Positions 61,229 through 64,000 of a stretch of DNA of 64,000 nt are shown in pieces. The notes under the pieces were generated by a model. It saw only the letters and a program-made list of their open reading frames with translations. It did no database searches and was not told where the DNA came from. The position numbers and the translations under genes were made by a program. Source of the DNA: Lachnospiraceae bacterium (lineage in GTDB: Bacteria > Bacillota > Clostridia > Lachnospirales > Anaerotignaceae); NCBI GenBank assembly GCA_910576545.1, contig CAJTKM010000012.1:33311-97310 (forward strand). Direction: 5' to 3'. Numbering within the stretch: position 1 is the stretch's first letter; each line of letters opens with the position of its first letter.

Positions 61229-62500
61229 ATGCGTAAAAAAGAAATGATTGCGATGTTATTAGCGGGAGGACAGGGTAGCCGGCTTGGCGTTCTGACGAGG
61301 AAAGTGGCAAAGCCGGCTGTAACTTATGGCGGGCGTTACCGTATCATAGACTTTCCTTTGAGCAACTGCATCAATTCCGGCGTGGATACAGTCGGCGTGC
61401 TGACACAGTACCAGCCTTTGCGGCTGAACCAGCATATCGGTATCGGTATCCCCTGGGATTTGGACAGAAGGAACGGCGGCGTGACAATTCTGGCTCCCCA
61501 TGTAAAAGGCGGGGATTCGGGCGAATGGTTCATGGGTACAGCAAACGCGATTTACCAGAACATTGATTTTATCGACAGCAACAACCCGGAATATGTTCTG
61601 ATTCTTTCCGGCGACCATATCTACAAAATGGACTACTCGGCGATGCTCCAGTTCCATAAGGACAGGGGCGCGTCCGCAACAATCGCCGTTCTGGAAGTAC
61701 CGATGGAAGAAGCAAGCCGTTTCGGTATCATGAACACCGAGGCAGAGGACAAGATCTACGAATTTGAGGAAAAACCGGAAAATCCCAAGAGCAACCTTGC
61801 ATCGATGGGTATTTACATCTTTACCTGGGACAGACTGCGCGAGGCTCTTCTGGAGGATAATCAGGTGCATGCGGACAGCGACTTCGGCAAGCACATCATT
61901 CCCAAAATGCTGGACGAGGGACAGCCGCTGTACGCGTACCGGTTCCAGGGCTACTGGAAGGACGTTGGCACAATCGAATCCTATTGGGAGTCCAATATGG
62001 ATCTGATCCGTGCGCTTCCGGAATTTAACCTTTACGAGGATTTCTGGAAAATTTACACCAACAGCGACCACCAGCCGCCGCAGTATACCGCTCCGGGCGC
62101 AAAGGTGAAGGAAAGCCTGATTACGGACGGCTGCGAAATTTACGGGGAAGTTTACCGCTCCATACTGGGGCCTGGCGTTATTGTGAAAAAAGGCGCAGTC
62201 GTACGGGATTCCATCATTATGTGCGATTCCGTTATCGGAGAAAACTCCGTGCTTGACCGCACAATTGTGGACGAGGAATGTACCATTGGCGATGGCGTAC
62301 AAATCGGCGTTGGCGAAAATGCACCAAACGAAGCAAAGCCCAACATCTATTATTCCGGCATCAGCGTTGTGGGCGTAAAGACCACTGTGCCGAATCATGT
62401 AACTATCGGCAAAAACTGTGTAATTTATGGGGAAACAGCTTTCGAGGATTATCCGGAAGGAAAACTGGAAAGCGGAAAATCCGTAACAAGGGGGATGTGA
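61229..62500 (+). CDS. glgC: Glucose-1-phosphate adenylyltransferase
   Basis: This 423-aa enzyme makes ADP-glucose for glycogen synthesis. The N-terminal signature [37 protein letters not shown], the substrate-binding [12 protein letters not shown] and the C-terminal left-handed beta-helix repeats ([39 protein letters not shown]) are all visible. The ATG at 61229 was preferred to an in-frame GTG at 61220 because the AGGGG site then has proper spacing. glgD follows 2 bp after the stop. Confidence 0.97.
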   Translation: MRKKEMIAMLLAGGQGSRLGVLTRKVAKPAVTYGGRYRIIDFPLSNCINSGVDTVGVLTQYQPLRLNQHIGIGIPWDLDRRNGGVTILAPHVKGGDSGEWFMGTANAIYQNIDFIDSNNPEYVLILSGDHIYKMDYSAMLQFHKDRGASATIAVLEVPMEEASRFGIMNTEAEDKIYEFEEKPENPKSNLASMGIYIFTWDRLREALLEDNQVHADSDFGKHIIPKMLDEGQPLYAYRFQGYWKDVGTIESYWESNMDLIRALPEFNLYEDFWKIYTNSDHQPPQYTAPGAKVKESLITDGCEIYGEVYRSILGPGVIVKKGAVVRDSIIMCDSVIGENSVLDRTIVDEECTIGDGVQIGVGENAPNEAKPNIYYSGISVVGVKTTVPNHVTIGKNCVIYGETAFEDYPEGKLESGKSVTRGM

Positions 62501-62502
62501 GC

Positions 62503-63624
62503 ATGAAGGCGATTGGTATTATTTTGGCAGGCGGCAACAACAAAGGCAGGTTGGGCGCGCTGACCGACCACCGGGCGGCTGCGGCTCTCCCAATCGGCGG
62601 GTGCTACCGGGCGATTGACTTTTCTTTGAGCAACATGACAAACAGCGGGATCCGCAAGGCAGCAATCCTGACGCAATATAATTCCCGTTCCCTGCGGGAC
62701 CATCTGACCTCCTCCAAATGGTGGAACTTTGGCAGAAAACAGGGCGGCCTGTTTGTATTCACACCGTTTACAAGCAACGAGGATTCCAACTGGTTCCGCG
62801 GCACGGCGGACTCCATTTACCAGAATATGACGTATCTGATGCGCAGCAGCGAAGAATACGTTGTAATTACCTCCGGCGATGCGATTTATAAAATGGATTA
62901 CCGGCAGGTTATTGCGCAGCATGTGGAAAAAGGCGCTGATATTACGGTCGTATATCAGAAAATGGAAGAAAAGGACCTTTCCAAATTCGGTGTGCTGGAA
63001 ATGGATGAGGACGGACGGCTGACCGCGTTCGTGGAAAAACCTACAACGCCTCCGCCTTCCAATATGGCTTCGCTTGGCATTTATGTCATTTCCAGAAAGC
63101 TGTTAATCAATCTGCTGAATCAGGTCGTACCGGAAGGCAGATACGATTTGGTACAGGATATCATTATCCGCTTTACCAAAACACTGAAAATTTACGGCTA
63201 CGAATTTAACGGCTACTGGAACGCCATCGGCTCCGGCGTAAGCGCATATTTCGCGACAAATATGGATTTCCTGAATAAGGACATACGCGATACTTTTGTG
63301 AACGAATATCCTTATATCGAAACAAAGCCCAAGGATGAACCGCCCGCGAAATACAACATTGGCGCGGAAGTTACAGATTCTATCGTGGGCAGCGGTACGA
63401 TATTCAACGGTAAGGTTGACCACAGCATTGTGTTCCGCAAGGTTTACATTGCAGAGGACGCTCAGGTCCGCAACTCCATACTGATGGAAGGCTGCCGTAT
63501 CGGTCGTGGCTGTGTTGTAGAAAACGCGATTCTGGATAAGGAAGTAGAGCTTTCCGATGGGCAGAGAATCATCGGCGTTTCCTCTGACGAGCCTGCGGTG
63601 CTGAAAAAAGGCACACGGCTTTAA
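62503..63624 (+). CDS. glgD: Glucose-1-phosphate adenylyltransferase regulatory-type subunit
   Basis: This 373-aa paralogue of GlgC (IILAGGNNKGRLGALTDHRAAAALPIGGCYRAIDFSLSNM) forms heteromers with GlgC in Firmicutes. It keeps the fold (DFSLSNMTNSG, VITSGDAIYKMDY, beta-helix end) but has changed residues in the catalytic loop, fitting a regulatory role. Start with a GGGGGATG site overlapping the end of glgC. A strong terminator lies about 95 bp downstream. Confidence 0.95.
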   Translation: MKAIGIILAGGNNKGRLGALTDHRAAAALPIGGCYRAIDFSLSNMTNSGIRKAAILTQYNSRSLRDHLTSSKWWNFGRKQGGLFVFTPFTSNEDSNWFRGTADSIYQNMTYLMRSSEEYVVITSGDAIYKMDYRQVIAQHVEKGADITVVYQKMEEKDLSKFGVLEMDEDGRLTAFVEKPTTPPPSNMASLGIYVISRKLLINLLNQVVPEGRYDLVQDIIIRFTKTLKIYGYEFNGYWNAIGSGVSAYFATNMDFLNKDIRDTFVNEYPYIETKPKDEPPAKYNIGAEVTDSIVGSGTIFNGKVDHSIVFRKVYIAEDAQVRNSILMEGCRIGRGCVVENAILDKEVELSDGQRIIGVSSDEPAVLKKGTRL

Positions 63625-63718
63625 TGGGCGTTTGACCTCGAAAACGAATTAAAAAGAACAATATATTTTCTTTCGTCAAACCGCCTTAAGGCAATCTGAT
63701 TAAGAAAACATACGGAAA

Positions 63719-63745
63719 ATGCTGGAAAACATAGTTTTCCAGCAT
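63719..63745. terminator. Terminator after glgCD (also serves the opposite strand)
   Basis: ATGCTGGAAAAC pairs perfectly with GTTTTCCAGCAT around a 3-base loop and is followed by TTTTTTT on the plus strand. It lies 8 bp after the stop of the broken gene on the minus strand. Confidence 0.92.
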
Positions 63746-63752
63746 TTTTTTC

Positions 63753-63812
63753 TTACTTTCCTTCCGCGAAAACGTCCCGCAGGCGTTCCAGAAATTTTTC
63801 CGCCGCTTTAGA
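63753..63812 (-). pseudogene. C-terminal end of a gene interrupted by an IS element
   Basis: The frame SKAAEKFLERLRDVFAEGK ends in TAA at 63753, directly before the terminator, and runs without other signals into the IS end at about 63811. The ending is like that of LysR-type regulators (helix after the last strand of the effector domain), but so short a fragment does not prove this. The rest of the gene lies outside the window beyond the IS. Confidence 0.5.
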
Positions 63813-64000
63813 TAGTGTCTACACGTGTTAAGCACGGATAGCAGCCCAAATAGCGATACAACGGACGTGTACCGCAGCGATAAAGGCATCAGAAGTCTTG
63901 GCATAACGAGTGGCAATCCCTCTCCAGCGTTTCAGGGTAAGGAAACAGTTTTCTACCAAATGACGCAGTTTATAGAGATATTTATCATAGTCGCGCTGCT
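63811..64000. mobile_element. IS5-family insertion sequence, end of element (continues outside window)
   Basis: A terminal sequence GATAGTGTCTACACGTGTT, typical of IS5-family ends, lies at about 63811, just before the transposase stop codon. The element extends beyond the right edge. Confidence 0.75.
63828..63998 (-). CDS. IS5-family transposase, C-terminal part
   Basis: The last 56 residues of a DDE transposase are visible: DYDKYLYKLRHLVENCFLTLKRWRGIATRYAKTSDAFIAAVHVRCIAIWAAIRA. The Glu of LVEN is the third catalytic acidic residue, and LKRWRGIATRYAKT is typical of the IS427-like group. The N-terminal part lies beyond the window. Confidence 0.88.
   Translation of the reverse strand, partial: QRDYDKYLYKLRHLVENCFLTLKRWRGIATRYAKTSDAFIAAVHVRCIAIWAAIRA

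Overview
The window is a chromosomal segment of an endospore-forming member of the Firmicutes, probably class Clostridia. The evidence is rpoB-rpoC, a gerA-type germination operon with sleB and spoIIR, cotJ spore-coat genes, a paired glgC-glgD, and strong AGGAGG ribosome binding sites throughout. A Lachnospirales/Anaerotignum-like genus would fit, but I cannot place it from the sequence alone. It contains one complete-looking prophage of about 39.7 kb.

Left chromosomal flank (1-19058). The 3' end of rpoB and all of rpoC end at a strong terminator. Then come a ribbon-helix-helix regulator, a zinc-ribbon/FxLYD membrane protein, a TerD-domain protein and an AIM24-family protein. Next are an island of seven small hairpins, a nitrilase-family amidohydrolase, an unidentified 186-aa protein, exonuclease III and a MazF-type RNase without an adjacent antitoxin. 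The minus-strand block at 10.7-17.6 kb is devoted to spores: gerAA-gerAB-gerAC, spoIIR, sleB, cotJA-cotJB, a cotJC cut to 37 codons, and a LolA/GerS-like lipoprotein. A TolC-family gene with its own terminator follows.

Prophage (19059-58796). It lies between a 15-bp direct repeat, with tandem GGTGGCAA motifs (probable integrase arm sites) at both ends. The integrase, a conversion-type YHYH protein and a CI-like repressor are on the plus strand at the right end. A divergent Cro-like gene and three operator copies start a long minus-strand lytic operon: small early genes, a hairpin-rich 330-bp region, an HUH replication protein, an HNH-like protein, SSB, a C5 methyltransferase, a PAPS-reductase-like protein and an N6-methylase-like protein. 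The terminase, portal, Prp-type protease, scaffold and N4-gp56-type capsid genes follow, then connector-like proteins, a tandem-repeat protein, a collagen-like fibre, a hub-like protein and an S74 tail spike. Last are a probable ejection protein, a 3449-aa polyvalent protein and the lysis genes. I see no tape measure or tail tube gene, so the particle is probably short-tailed.

Right flank (58797-64000). murC precedes a small gene with a consensus promoter, then glgC-glgD. At the edge, an IS5-family element interrupts the end of an unidentified gene. The observations I consider most interesting are three tandem-repeat arrays each ending at an inverted repeat, the phage Prp protease with a matching N-terminal motif on both capsid and scaffold, the hairpin island beside the HUH Rep gene, and recurrent FS-x-RE motifs in the giant protein.
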